Shown piece by piece: positions 25,396 to 34,854 of a stretch of 64,000 nt of DNA. The notes under the pieces are model-generated. The model did not search any database. It saw only the letters and a list, made by a program, of their open reading frames with translations, and had not been told where the DNA came from. Location: NCBI RefSeq assembly GCF_001938985.1, contig NZ_MKIN01000027.1, forward strand, positions 186,001 through 250,000, given 5' to 3'. Source of the stretch: Gillisella taibaishanensis. GTDB taxonomy: Bacteria > Pseudomonadota > Alphaproteobacteria > Rhizobiales > Rhizobiaceae. Position 1 is the stretch's first letter. Every line of letters starts with the position of its first letter. The position numbers and the translations under genes were made by a program.

Positions 25396-27728
25396 TGGCG
25401 GCAATTGACCGCGGAAATATAAAACGGCTGTTCACAGCCTTGCTTGCAGGAGTTGCCTTCGTTGCAACCCTCACTCCCGTACACGTCGTGTACGCTCAGG
25501 AGCCTGCAGGTAATGGTCTTGTGTCTCCGAAAGTTCCGGCAGATGCGAAGCTTATGCTCGCAGCAAATGAAATGACATATGACAAGGACGCCCAAAAGGT
25601 GACCGCCGTCGGCGGCGTCCAGATCAATTACGCGAACTACCAGATGGTAGCCAAACGCGTCGAATACGACCAGAAGACCGGTCGGATGATGGCCTATGGC
25701 AATATCGAACTGATCGAGCCTGATGGTAACCGCATCTATGCCGACAAGATGGACGTGACCGACGACTTCGCCAATGGCTTCGTCAACAGTCTGCGGGTGG
25801 AAACCAATGACAATACCCGAATCGTCGCCCAGAAGGGCGAGCGGGTAAATGCCGAGCAGATGATCCTCTATAAGGGCGTCTATACCGCCTGCCTGCCCTG
25901 TGCCCAGCAGGGGCGCGCGCCCTTTTGGCAGATCAAGGCCGAGCGTGTCATCCAGAACGGCAAGACCCACACGATCCGTTTGGAAAATGCTCGCTTCCAG
26001 CTATTTGGCAAATCGATTGCGCTCATTCCGTCGATCGAAGTGCCCGACAATACCGTCAAGCGCAAATCTGGTTTCCTGTTCCCAGAGTTCAGCACAACGC
26101 AGAAACTCGGCTTTGGGGTCATCGTTCCCTATTACTGGGCGATTTCTCCGCAGACCGACGCAACAATCAAGCTCGGCGGCTTCTCCAGCCAGGGCGTGTT
26201 GCTCGATGCAGAAGTCCGCCATCAGTTCGAGGACGGCTTGGCGACCCTGCGCTTTGCCGGCATCGACCAGTTGAACAAGAGCAAGTTCGACGCCGACACG
26301 ACAGATGCCGAGAAGGATTTTCGCGGCATGGTCGGTTCGACCGGCAAATTCGAGATCAATCCCCGCTGGACCTTCGGCTGGGACGTCATGCTTGAAAGCG
26401 ATAATAACTTCGCGCGCACTTACGATCTGGAAGGGTTCAACCAGAAAACCCATACCAACCAAGTCTATCTGACCGGTCTCGGCGACCGCAATTCGTTCGA
26501 CATGCACGCCTATTACTTCGACATCCAGGATGCCGATAGTAAGGACATAGCGGAACGCAAGCAGCCAATCGTCAGCCCGGTCGTCGACTACAAGTACTAT
26601 GCGCCTGAGCCTTTCATGGGCGGAGAACTGTCGGCAACGCTGAATTTCACGGCGCTCACGCGCTATAACAGCGACATTCTCAACCTGAACAACGGCAATC
26701 AGCGCTTCAACGGCTTGAAGGGCAACTCCACCCGCCTTACCGGCGAAGTCGAGTGGAAGCGTACCTTCGATACGCCTCAGGGCGTGCTGCTGACGCCAAT
26801 TGTCGCCGCCCGCGGCGATGCCTTCGGCAACAACATGAATGCCCCGGGCTCAACCTATTCCGGTGATTACAACGATACGGCCGGCGTCACCCGCTCAATG
26901 GTCACGGCCGGTATGGAAGTTCGCTATCCCTGGATGTTGAGCGCGCCAGGTAGCAATCACGTGATCGAGCCAATCGCGCAGATCTTCGTGCGGCCGGATG
27001 AGCAGCAGGCTGGACGTCTCCCGAACGAGGACGCTCAGAGCTTCGTATTCGACGCCAGCAATCTGTTCGAGCGGGACAAGTTTTCCGGCTATGACCGGGT
27101 TGAAGGCGGCACGCGTGCCAATGTCGGTTTGCGCTATACCGGCTCCTTCGACAGTGGCTATTCGATGCGCAGCATCTTCGGCCAGTCCTACCAGCTCTCG
27201 GGCAAGAACTCCTTTGCCTCTTCCGATCTGGTCTATGCAGGCAACGAATCGGGCCTCGAAACCACCCGTTCCGACTATGTCGGCATGGTCGGACTCGACA
27301 CGCCCTACGGCATCTCGACGTCGGTCAATGCTCGTTTCGACGAAGAGAGCTTCGACCTGAAGCGCACAGATTCGGCAATCGGCTATCACAACGACCGGCT
27401 GCAGACGAACTTCATCTATACGCAGATCGCGGCACAGCCCAACTACGGTTATGACACCGAACGGGAAGAGATCCAGAATTCCAGCTCGGTCAAGATCGGC
27501 GACTTCTGGTCAGTGTTTGGGTCGATCACCTATGACATGAAGAAGGACAACATCAATCGCTACGGCATCGGCGTTTCCTATGCTGACGACTGCACGATCT
27601 TCTCCATCGTCTACAAAAACAAGGATGACGATGAGTCAGCCAATGACTGGTCGATCGGCGCGCGTTTGACCTTCCGCACCCTTGGCGATGTCAAGGTCGG
27701 GGACACAGATGTGACCGGCTTCAACTGA
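25395..27728 (+). CDS. lptD: LPS-assembly protein LptD
   Basis: LptD forms the outer-membrane barrel that, with LptE, inserts LPS in the outer leaflet. The 777-residue protein has a signal peptide ending near VVYAQ (residue 35) and an OstA-type jellyroll with MLAANEMTYDKDAQKVTAVGGVQI from about residue 54. Cysteines C166 and C169 (CLPC) follow, then a large aromatic-rich barrel with one late cysteine (DDCTIF), so the disulfide scheme is simpler than the E. coli one. The start is GTG at 25395, overlapping the lptG stop. A strong terminator follows. Confidence 0.94.
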   Translation: MAAIDRGNIKRLFTALLAGVAFVATLTPVHVVYAQEPAGNGLVSPKVPADAKLMLAANEMTYDKDAQKVTAVGGVQINYANYQMVAKRVEYDQKTGRMMAYGNIELIEPDGNRIYADKMDVTDDFANGFVNSLRVETNDNTRIVAQKGERVNAEQMILYKGVYTACLPCAQQGRAPFWQIKAERVIQNGKTHTIRLENARFQLFGKSIALIPSIEVPDNTVKRKSGFLFPEFSTTQKLGFGVIVPYYWAISPQTDATIKLGGFSSQGVLLDAEVRHQFEDGLATLRFAGIDQLNKSKFDADTTDAEKDFRGMVGSTGKFEINPRWTFGWDVMLESDNNFARTYDLEGFNQKTHTNQVYLTGLGDRNSFDMHAYYFDIQDADSKDIAERKQPIVSPVVDYKYYAPEPFMGGELSATLNFTALTRYNSDILNLNNGNQRFNGLKGNSTRLTGEVEWKRTFDTPQGVLLTPIVAARGDAFGNNMNAPGSTYSGDYNDTAGVTRSMVTAGMEVRYPWMLSAPGSNHVIEPIAQIFVRPDEQQAGRLPNEDAQSFVFDASNLFERDKFSGYDRVEGGTRANVGLRYTGSFDSGYSMRSIFGQSYQLSGKNSFASSDLVYAGNESGLETTRSDYVGMVGLDTPYGISTSVNARFDEESFDLKRTDSAIGYHNDRLQTNFIYTQIAAQPNYGYDTEREEIQNSSSVKIGDFWSVFGSITYDMKKDNINRYGIGVSYADDCTIFSIVYKNKDDDESANDWSIGARLTFRTLGDVKVGDTDVTGFN

Positions 27729-27761
27729 TCACCTGTCTTGACGCCGCAGTCCACGCTAATA

Positions 27762-27800
27762 AAACCCGTCGCCTTCTGCCGAAGGCGACGGGTTTCTTGT
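27762..27800 (+). terminator. Intrinsic terminator after lptD
   Basis: A perfect stem (27762-27776 with 27781-27795, about 15 base pairs) has a four-base TGCC loop and is followed by CTTGTTC. It closes the lptF-lptG-lptD operon, which means the SurA-like gene downstream needs its own promoter. Confidence 0.88.
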
Positions 27801-28142
27801 TCGCCACGGCGGCAGTTTTCAAGGCCGAAAAGGCTGGATCGGTGCTGTTAAGAGCGGCTTTCTTGCGCAAAAGCCATTGTTTCGCCGCAGGGTTTGTGCA
27901 ATCGATCCTGCGATAAAGCATTTCCAGCAAAACAGCTTGGCGATTTGGCAACGGGACAGGCCGGAAGATCAAGAGTTGCGCTTTGGCTGCTGCGGAATTC
28001 TTTGGGCCGCTTTCGGTTTAATGAATGATGCAGTAGATTCTGCCAAAAGAAACTTCATGCAGTTTCAAGACGGCGGGCCTGGATAGGATCATTGAGGATG
28101 CCGCGCGCCGAAGGCCGCAGTGGCATGGGAAAAGGACAGGTG
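27801..28142. other. Intergenic leader of the SurA-like gene, with a repeat fragment
   Basis: 342 bases between the lptD terminator and the SurA-like start. At 27914-27927 it holds TAAAGCATTTCCAG, an exact 14-mer also found at 63696-63709, which I take as part of a dispersed rhizobial repeat. The promoter for surA-pdxA-rsmA must lie here but I cannot place it. No other gene is seen. Confidence 0.55.
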
Positions 28143-29090
28143 ATGACCTTGAGGAAGAGAAGTTTGCGCTCCGCAATCGTTGCATCCGTGGCTTTGGCGT
28201 TGGTCGCCGGCTTCACGCCTGCCGCCGTCACCCCTGCCCTGGCCGAGACTGACGTTGCTGTCGTGGTCAACAAGACCGCGATCACCAACACGGATGTCAC
28301 CCGCCGCATGGCCTTCCTGAAGCTTCGCCATGAAACCGGCGATCTCAATAAGAAGGCTCGGGAAGAGCTGATCGACGAGCAATTGAAGCGCCAGGAAATC
28401 GCCCGGGTCGGCATGTCCGTCAGCACGTCGGAAGTCGATGCAGCCTTTGAGCGCTTCGCCGCCTCCAATAAGCTCAGCTCTCAGCAGATGGGTCAGATCA
28501 TCGAGAAGGCCGGCGTCGGGGTCGAGCATTTCAAATCCTATATCGCGGTGCAGATGAGCTGGCCGCGGCTGGTCAATGCCCGTTATGCCTCGCGCTCTAA
28601 AATGAGCAGCCAGGAAATGGTAACGCGCCTCCTTGAGAACAAGCAAAAGCCTGTCACCACGGAATATACACTCAAGCAGGTTATCTTCGTCGTGCCTGTC
28701 GCCAAGCGCGCCACGCTGACCGCCAAGCGCAAGGCAGAGGCCGAGGCATCGCGTGCCAAGTTCCCTGGTTGCGACCAGGCGATGGATTTTGCCAAGAACT
28801 ATCTCGACGTCTCGATCCGCGATCTCGGCCGTGTGATGCAGCCGGAGCTGCCAGGCGATTGGAAGCCGTTGATCGAAAGCGCCAAGGGCACGACAACAGG
28901 GACCCGCGTCACGGAGCGTGGCGTCGAATATCTGGCGATCTGCAGCCAGAAACAAGTCTCTGATGACTTGGCGGCCGAAGCTGTGTTCAAGGCTGAGGAT
29001 CTCGGCAAAGCAGACAAGTCCAAGGGCGATCCAAACTCCGAAAAATACCTTGCCGAACTCCGGTCCAAGGCCCAAATCATCAATCATTGA
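28143..29090 (+). CDS. SurA-like periplasmic chaperone (degenerate PPIase)
   Basis: A 315-residue protein with a signal peptide ending TPALA (about residue 37) and a SurA-type N-terminal helical domain starting DVAVVVNKTAITNTDVTRR. The following region (about 165-290) lies where SurA carries parvulin domains, but it is short and lacks a clear parvulin core, so chaperone action without strong isomerase activity is likely. Position between lptD and pdxA-rsmA matches the classic imp-surA-pdxA-ksgA order and points to outer-membrane protein folding, LptD included. I chose ATG 28143 because AGGACAGGTG precedes it; 28098 and 28125 are alternatives. Confidence 0.82.
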   Translation: MTLRKRSLRSAIVASVALALVAGFTPAAVTPALAETDVAVVVNKTAITNTDVTRRMAFLKLRHETGDLNKKAREELIDEQLKRQEIARVGMSVSTSEVDAAFERFAASNKLSSQQMGQIIEKAGVGVEHFKSYIAVQMSWPRLVNARYASRSKMSSQEMVTRLLENKQKPVTTEYTLKQVIFVVPVAKRATLTAKRKAEAEASRAKFPGCDQAMDFAKNYLDVSIRDLGRVMQPELPGDWKPLIESAKGTTTGTRVTERGVEYLAICSQKQVSDDLAAEAVFKAEDLGKADKSKGDPNSEKYLAELRSKAQIINH

Positions 29091-29092
29091 GC

Positions 29093-30139
29093 ATGAACAT
29101 GTCAGATTCCAGCCAGCGTCTGCCCCTCGCCTTGACCCAAGGCGATCCTGCGGGGATCGGGCCGGATATTGCTCTGATCGCATGGACGAAGCGCAAGGCG
29201 CTCAATCTGCCTGCCTTTCTCTATCTCGGCGATCCAGCAGTGCTGAAAAGCCGTGCTCGGCTGCTGGGGCTTGATATTCCGCTCATCGAAACCGATGCCA
29301 GCGGCGCAATCGCGGCTTTTGGAAACGCCCTGCCCGTGCTGCCGATCCCGGTTGGGATCGATGTCGTGGCCGGGGAACCGCATGTGGCCACTGCCCGCTC
29401 GACCATTTCTGCGATCGAAACCGGCGTCGACCTTTGCTTGAAGGGCGAGGCTGGCGCTGTCGTCACCAATCCGGTCGCCAAAGCCATTCTATATGAAGGC
29501 GGCTTTGGCTTCCCCGGACATACGGAGTTTCTGGCCTCACTTGCCGAAAAGGCGGTTGGACGGCCGGTTATCCCTGTGATGATGTTGGCAGGCAGCCATT
29601 TGCGGGCCGTGCCCGTCACCATCCATATTCCGCTGAAATCTGTCGCGCCTCTTCTCAGTGAAGACCTGATCATCCGCACATGCCGCATCGCCCATGCCGA
29701 TCTGCGCGACAAGTTCGGCATTGCCGAACCGAGACTTGCGGTTTCGGGCCTTAATCCCCACGCTGGAGAAAGCGGCGCCATGGGGAACGAAGACGAGGAC
29801 ATCATTGCCCCTGCCCTGACGATGCTGCGGGCGGAAGGGATCGACGCGTTTGGACCGTTGCCAGCCGATACCATGTTTCATGAAGAGGCGCGGCGCCGCT
29901 ACGACGTCGCGATCTGCATGTATCACGATCAGGCGCTGATCCCGGTGAAGACGCTGGATTTCGACGGCTCGGTCAATGTGACCCTCGGCTTGCCTTTCGT
30001 GCGCACGTCTCCTGATCACGGCACCGCCTTCGGATTGGCAGGACAGGGCATTGCTCGCGAAAACAGTCTTGTGGCAGCGTTACGGATGGCGCTCGACATG
30101 AGCAATGCCTCGCCCACGCCGAGAGCGGAAACAGCCTGA
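29093..30139 (+). CDS. pdxA: 4-hydroxythreonine-4-phosphate dehydrogenase
   Basis: PdxA oxidises 4-phosphohydroxy-L-threonine in the DXP-dependent pathway to pyridoxal phosphate. The 348-residue protein has TQGDPAGIGPD at the start, FPGHTEFLA (metal histidine), AVSGLNPHAGE and CMYHDQALIPVK (second metal histidine region) and ends with FGLAGQG before a variable tail. These are standard family motifs. The start at 29093 lies two bases past the SurA-like stop, and rsmA begins on its stop codon, so the three genes form one operon. Confidence 0.95.
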   Translation: MNMSDSSQRLPLALTQGDPAGIGPDIALIAWTKRKALNLPAFLYLGDPAVLKSRARLLGLDIPLIETDASGAIAAFGNALPVLPIPVGIDVVAGEPHVATARSTISAIETGVDLCLKGEAGAVVTNPVAKAILYEGGFGFPGHTEFLASLAEKAVGRPVIPVMMLAGSHLRAVPVTIHIPLKSVAPLLSEDLIIRTCRIAHADLRDKFGIAEPRLAVSGLNPHAGESGAMGNEDEDIIAPALTMLRAEGIDAFGPLPADTMFHEEARRRYDVAICMYHDQALIPVKTLDFDGSVNVTLGLPFVRTSPDHGTAFGLAGQGIARENSLVAALRMALDMSNASPTPRAETA

Positions 30140-30966
30140 TGGCCGCACTGGACGGATTGCCGCCACTGCGCGAGGTCATCCAGCGCCATGGCCTGGACGC
30201 CAAAAAGGCCCTCGGCCAGAACTTCCTGCTTGATCTTAACATCACCCAGAAGGTCGCCCGCACCGCCGGCGACCTGACCGATGCCACCGTGTTCGAGGTC
30301 GGCCCCGGTCCCGGCGGCTTGACCCGGGCGCTGTTGGCGCTGGGCGCCAAGAAGGTGATTGCGGTCGAGCGCGACAGCCGCTGTCTACCGGCGCTTGCCG
30401 AGATCGCTGACCATTATCCGGGCCGGCTCGAGGTGATCGAAGGCGATGCGCTGAAGACCGATTTCGAGGCGCTCGCACCCCAGGGTCCGGTGAAAATCGT
30501 TGCCAATCTCCCCTATAATGTGGGCACGCAATTGCTGCTCAACTGGTTGATGCCACGGCAATGGCCACCGTTCTGGCAATCGCTGACGCTTATGTTCCAG
30601 AAGGAAGTCGGCGAGCGCATCGTTGCCGAAGCCAATGACGACCATTACGGGCGGCTGGGTGTGATCTGTGGCTGGCGGACAGAGGCGTATATGGCCTTTG
30701 ACCTGTCTCCCCAGGCCTTCACGCCACCGCCCAAAGTGACGTCGACCGTGGTGCATCTGACGCCACGCGCCGAGCCGATCCAATGCGACCTGCCGAAGCT
30801 GGAAAAGCTGACCCAGGCTGCCTTTGGCCAGCGCCGCAAAATGCTGCGCGCCAGCCTCAAGCCACTCGGCGGAGAAGCGCTGCTCAACCGTGCCGACATC
30901 GACTCGTCGCGCCGGGCGGAAACCTTGACGGTCGAGGAATTCTGCCGGATCGCCAACCTGCTTTAA
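30139..30966 (+). CDS. rsmA: 16S rRNA (adenine(1518)-N6/adenine(1519)-N6)-dimethyltransferase
   Basis: RsmA (KsgA) dimethylates two adjacent adenosines of the 3'-terminal helix of 16S rRNA, a late checkpoint in small-subunit assembly. The 275-residue protein has the family opening KKALGQNFLLD, the SAM loop FEVGPGPGGLTRALL, the acidic VERD, and the catalytic motif NLPYN. The C-terminal part (FGQRRKMLRASLK) is also typical. The start codon overlaps the pdxA stop by one base. It is convergent with the next methyltransferase gene at 11 bases' distance. Confidence 0.96.
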   Translation: MAALDGLPPLREVIQRHGLDAKKALGQNFLLDLNITQKVARTAGDLTDATVFEVGPGPGGLTRALLALGAKKVIAVERDSRCLPALAEIADHYPGRLEVIEGDALKTDFEALAPQGPVKIVANLPYNVGTQLLLNWLMPRQWPPFWQSLTLMFQKEVGERIVAEANDDHYGRLGVICGWRTEAYMAFDLSPQAFTPPPKVTSTVVHLTPRAEPIQCDLPKLEKLTQAAFGQRRKMLRASLKPLGGEALLNRADIDSSRRAETLTVEEFCRIANLL

Positions 30967-30977
30967 TTTCTGGCGAT

Positions 30978-31652
30978 TTAGCTTTCGGAAATCGGAGCCC
31001 GCAGCGTAAACAGCGCCACCCGGCCTTCCCGGCGGATCTCCACGTCGCGGAAATGGGCGCCAAGCGTCCGGGCGAGACCCTCTTGCGAATCGTCGCGATT
31101 ACCGAAGACGCCCTTGGTATTATAGATCTTCATCAGCCGGCGCCCGAACGCGTTGTGGCCGGCGCTGTCGCCGAGGATCGTCGCACCATAAACGACACCA
31201 CCTGGCTCCAGGTACGGAGCGAGATGGGCGACAGCTGCAGATTTCTCGGTCATGCTGCCGGGCAGGCAGTGATAGAGATAAAACAGCGAGATCGACGAAA
31301 ACCGGCAACCGTCCGGCAGCGGATCCGGCTTCATCACATCGCCGACATAGGTGTCGCATGGTCGGCCGAAACGATCCATCGCAGCCTTCAGGCTGTTTGG
31401 GTTGAGGTCGAGCAGACTTATCTTCGCCTCGCGGCCAACCTCGGCCTCGGCCAGATAAAAGCCGGTGCCAACGCCGACATCGAGGTGATTGTCGCTGAGA
31501 TGCGCCTTGAAGAAGGGGAGCAGAACGGAGCGGGTCGGGCAGGTCCAGGCAAAACTGTTGGACAGGCAGAGCACGACCAGATCGTAAAGCTTGAGGGCAA
31601 GCGGCGAATAGATTGCCGCACCGGAACCGCTATCGAGCACTTTGTCTGTCAT
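30978..31652 (-). CDS. Class I SAM-dependent methyltransferase
   Basis: A 224-residue Rossmann-fold methyltransferase. Motif I reads HLDVGVGTGFYLAEA near residue 57, motif II LLDLNPNSLKAA and motif III YVGDVMKPDPLPDGCRFSSISLFYLYHCLPG. The target is unknown; the architecture resembles small-molecule or lipid methyltransferases rather than rRNA enzymes. It lies between rsmA (convergent) and gmk (same strand, 50 bases upstream), and is probably an accessory insertion into an otherwise conserved order. I cannot assign a substrate. Confidence 0.82.
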   Translation of the reverse strand: MTDKVLDSGSGAAIYSPLALKLYDLVVLCLSNSFAWTCPTRSVLLPFFKAHLSDNHLDVGVGTGFYLAEAEVGREAKISLLDLNPNSLKAAMDRFGRPCDTYVGDVMKPDPLPDGCRFSSISLFYLYHCLPGSMTEKSAAVAHLAPYLEPGGVVYGATILGDSAGHNAFGRRLMKIYNTKGVFGNRDDSQEGLARTLGAHFRDVEIRREGRVALFTLRAPISES

Positions 31653-31702
31653 CGGTTCCGTTCCCTTATGTGCGCCATCTGCGGTCGCGATAGCAATCTG
31701 CG

Positions 31703-32365
31703 TTAAAGCTTCGGCTCTTCCGTAACGAGATCCCGGACGAAATCGAACAGGCCCGGACGGCGGTCGCGACGCAGCCGCTCGGCCTTGACGATCGACTGCA
31801 CGGCGTCAAAAGCGGAGTTCAGGTCGTCGTTGACGATGACATAGTCATATTCGCGCCAATGCTCGATCTCCGAGCGGGAATTGTTGAGCCGGGTCTGGAT
31901 GACCGCTTGCGAATCCTCGGCGCGGCGATGCAGGCGCGATTGCAGCTCGGTCATGGTCGGCGGCAGGATGAAGATCGACACGACATCAGCCGCCATCTTC
32001 TCCTGCAACTGCTGGGCACCCTGCCAGTCGATATCGAAAAGCATGTCGCGGCCCTCAGACATTGCCACTTCGACCGGCTCTCGCGGTGTGCCGTAAAAAT
32101 TGCCATGCACCTCGGCCCATTCCAGCAGCGCGTCTGAGGCACGCAGCCGCTCGAATTCGCGCTGGGAGATGAAGTGATAATGCACGCCTTCAATTTCGCT
32201 GCCGCGGCGCTGGCGGGTGGTGACGCTCACCGACATGCCGATTTGCTTGTCGATGTCCATCAGCGTGCGCGAAATGGTCGATTTGCCTGCGCCCGAGGGC
32301 GAGGAAATCACCAACATCAGCCCGCGCCGGGCAATGGTGGCGTTTTTGGACGCTGCAATGGACAT
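31703..32365 (-). CDS. gmk: Guanylate kinase
   Basis: Gmk phosphorylates GMP to GDP. The 220-residue protein has the P-loop ISSPSGAGKST near residue 20, the GMP-binding block SVSVTTRQRRGSEIEGVHYHFIS, and GNFYGTPREPVE plus DIDWQGAQQL, all standard. The length is normal for alphaproteobacteria. It starts 3 bases after the yicC stop, so it is co-transcribed with yicC; yicC-gmk is a common pair. Confidence 0.96.
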   Translation of the reverse strand: MSIAASKNATIARRGLMLVISSPSGAGKSTISRTLMDIDKQIGMSVSVTTRQRRGSEIEGVHYHFISQREFERLRASDALLEWAEVHGNFYGTPREPVEVAMSEGRDMLFDIDWQGAQQLQEKMAADVVSIFILPPTMTELQSRLHRRAEDSQAVIQTRLNNSRSEIEHWREYDYVIVNDDLNSAFDAVQSIVKAERLRRDRRPGLFDFVRDLVTEEPKL

Positions 32366-32368
32366 GCC

Positions 32369-33259
32369 TTACTCCAGATTTTGAACCTGTTCACGGAACT
32401 GGTCGATCACGACCTTCAGCTCGATACCGGCGGCCGTGACAGCAGCGGCATTGGACTTGGAACAGATAGTATTCGATTCGCGATTGAATTCCTGCGACAG
32501 AAAATCGAGTTTGCGCCCGACCGGACCGCCTTCGCCCAGCAAACTGCGTGCTGCAGCCACATGCGCCTTCAACCGGTCGATTTCCTCGCGCAGATCGGCC
32601 TTGGTCGCCATCAGCGCTGCCTCGGCATAAAGCCGATCCTTGTCGAGCACGGGCGCGGAGGCAAGCAGTGTCGCCAGCTGCGTCGACAGCCGCCGCGCGA
32701 TCTCCTCGGTGCTGCGCGACGGGTCAGCCTCGATGGCGAGCGCCAGCCGCTCGATCTCGGCGATATGACCAAGCAGCACGGCCTTCAGCGCCAAGCCTTC
32801 ACGGGCGCGCATGTCAGCCAGCGCCGCCACGGCGGCTTCAAGCCCATCCAACAGCAGCTTGCGGCGGGTCGACAGAAGCTCGGCATCGTCCTCAGCCTCG
32901 CGCAGATCAACAAGGCCGCGGATCGACAAAAGCGTGTCGAGCGACAGGGGAGCCGAAGAGACGACGGTCGGTCCGAGTTGATCGCGCAATGCCAGCACGG
33001 CTTCGAGAGCATCGCGGTTGACCACGGCTTCCATACGATTTTCGCTTGATGTCAGCGACAGGGCGACCTGCAGATTGCCACGGCTGAGCCGGGTGGCAAC
33101 CAGCGCCTTCACCTCAGTTTCCAGATCCTCTAGCCCCGGCGGCAGGCGCAGACGCACGTCCAACCCCTTGCCATTGACCGAGCGCAGCTCCCAGGCAAAG
33201 CGATAGCGGCCAATCTGTCCTTCATGGCGAGCAAAGCCGGTCATGGATTGCAGTGTCAT
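32369..33259 (-). CDS. YicC-family endoribonuclease-like protein
   Basis: A 296-residue YicC/YloC family protein. It begins MTLQSMTGFARHEG, the family N-terminus, continues with WELRSVNGKGLDVRLRLPPGLE, has a central helical part and ends with the conserved REEIDRLKAHVAAARSLL and GRKLDFLSQEFNRESNTICSKS. The E. coli member has been reported as an endoribonuclease; the role here is inferred. I chose the ATG at 33259 because the extension upstream has no family similarity. Located between mltG and gmk. Confidence 0.93.
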   Translation of the reverse strand: MTLQSMTGFARHEGQIGRYRFAWELRSVNGKGLDVRLRLPPGLEDLETEVKALVATRLSRGNLQVALSLTSSENRMEAVVNRDALEAVLALRDQLGPTVVSSAPLSLDTLLSIRGLVDLREAEDDAELLSTRRKLLLDGLEAAVAALADMRAREGLALKAVLLGHIAEIERLALAIEADPSRSTEEIARRLSTQLATLLASAPVLDKDRLYAEAALMATKADLREEIDRLKAHVAAARSLLGEGGPVGRKLDFLSQEFNRESNTICSKSNAAAVTAAGIELKVVIDQFREQVQNLE

Positions 33260-33317
33260 CGTCAGTCTTTCTTTCCGGCTGACCGCATCTACGACAGGAC
33301 GCGGTCGCTGTCTCCTG

Positions 33318-34574
33318 CTACTTCTTTTTAGCCGGCTTGGCGGGTGGCGGTGTTGGGCTTGGCGCCACGCTCGGATCGGCCTCCGGCTGGCCATCGACGG
33401 CCTGCTGCGGATCGACGCCCTTGTCGGCTTCCAGCTTGCGCCAGCGCTTCACATTGGCATTGTGCTCGTCCAGCGTTGCGGCAAAGACGTGACCACCCGT
33501 GCCATCGGCAACGAAATAGAGATCGTTACTGCGCCAGGGATTGGCGACGGCTTCCAGCGCCGCCTTGCCGGGGTTGGCGATCGGCCCTGGCGGCAGGCCC
33601 TTGATCAGATAGGTATTGTAAGGCGTCTGCTTCTGCAGATCGGACTGATAGATCGGTCGATCGGATGGTTTGCCGTCGCCGCCAAACAGGCCATAGACGA
33701 TGGTTGGGTCCGATTGCAGCCGCATACCCTTTTGCAGACGGTTGAGGAAAACAGAGGCGACGTGGGCCCGCTCATCATCCTTGCCGGTTTCCTTTTCGAC
33801 GATGGAAGCCAGCACCACGAACTGTTCCTTGGTCTTCAAACTGAGATCCGGTGCACGATTGGCCCAGATCTGATCAACGAGCCGCTTCTGGCCCTCCAGC
33901 ATCTGATCGACGATTTCCTGACGCTTGGTACCGCGCGAGAACTTGTAGGTATCCGGGCGCAGGCTTCCTTCCGCCGGCAACGTCTTTGGCAGGTCGCCTT
34001 CCAGAACCTCATCTTTGGCGAGACGGTCGAACATCTGCTTGACCGTCAGGCCTTCCGGCATGGTCACCGAATAGAGGATCGACTTGCCGGAGCGCAGCAG
34101 GTCGAGAATATCCTTCATCGAGGCGCCGGCCTTGATCTCATATTCGCCAGCCTTCAGCGTGTTTCCGTCGCTCAGATAGGTCGCGGCCATGTAGCGAAAG
34201 ATGCGAGCATCGGAAATCATGTCGTTGCGCTCGAGCCCCGTGGAAATTTCCGACAGACCGGCGCCATTGCGCACCAGGAAATTCGCGTTGGTCTGTAGCG
34301 GGCCCGGATCCTGAAAGGCAGAGACGACATAGAAGAAAGCAGCGACGGCAGCCAGGCAGGCGAAGACCATCAGGGTCATCAGGAAGTTCAAGAACACCAC
34401 GACCTGGCTGCGCGCCCTGCGCGAGCGGCGCGGCGGCTGCGGTACTTTTTCCGGCCGCAAAGCCTCGGATGGGGATTTCGGAATGAAAGGACCCTGCTGC
34501 CGAGATGGCGGGATCTGGTTCTGCGGCTCGCCATTGCTGGAACGGCTGGCTTCTTGGTCGATGCGATCGCTCAC
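33318..34574 (-). CDS. mltG: Endolytic peptidoglycan transglycosylase MltG
   Basis: MltG cuts nascent glycan strands in the inner membrane and so sets their length. The 418-residue protein has a proline-rich cytoplasmic tail (about 1-58), one membrane segment (about 60-85), a LysM-like subdomain and the YceG catalytic domain with ASIVEKETG, whose glutamate is the catalytic residue, followed by RLQSDPTIVYG and KGLPPGPIANPG. The C-terminus is a proline-rich tail ending in lysines. I chose GTG 34574 because AGGAG lies five bases upstream; a GTG at 34580 would abut that site. Confidence 0.93.
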   Translation of the reverse strand: MSDRIDQEASRSSNGEPQNQIPPSRQQGPFIPKSPSEALRPEKVPQPPRRSRRARSQVVVFLNFLMTLMVFACLAAVAAFFYVVSAFQDPGPLQTNANFLVRNGAGLSEISTGLERNDMISDARIFRYMAATYLSDGNTLKAGEYEIKAGASMKDILDLLRSGKSILYSVTMPEGLTVKQMFDRLAKDEVLEGDLPKTLPAEGSLRPDTYKFSRGTKRQEIVDQMLEGQKRLVDQIWANRAPDLSLKTKEQFVVLASIVEKETGKDDERAHVASVFLNRLQKGMRLQSDPTIVYGLFGGDGKPSDRPIYQSDLQKQTPYNTYLIKGLPPGPIANPGKAALEAVANPWRSNDLYFVADGTGGHVFAATLDEHNANVKRWRKLEADKGVDPQQAVDGQPEADPSVAPSPTPPPAKPAKKK

Positions 34575-34824
34575 CGGCACTCCTATTCTGTTCGGTCCTG
34601 GTGCTTTTGAGCAAGCATTACGGCAAAAGCGGGTTCCCAGCGCATGTCATCCCTACCTCACTGCAGGCGAGAGAACGGCAAACGCGCCTAGCGCCTTGCC
34701 ATGATCAACATAGGAATTCGCTCTAGCACCATCTGCCTAAACAGGCAGCCCTCTTGACCCGATTCAATACGCTGAATGGACAGGGCCTTCAATACCGACG
34801 GTTTTTAAACAGACGGGAGACAAA

Positions 34825-34848
34825 CGGCCCGCCTGTTGCGGCGGGCCG
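34825..34848 (-). terminator. GC hairpin between fabF and mltG
   Basis: CGGCCCGCC (34825-34833) pairs with GGCGGGCCG (34840-34848), seven bases past the fabF stop in the direction of transcription, followed on the minus strand by GTTTG. The T-run is short, so it is a fair rather than strong intrinsic terminator for the fabF transcript. The remaining 230 bases to the mltG start hold no gene. Confidence 0.65.
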
Positions 34849-34854
34849 GAGGGA

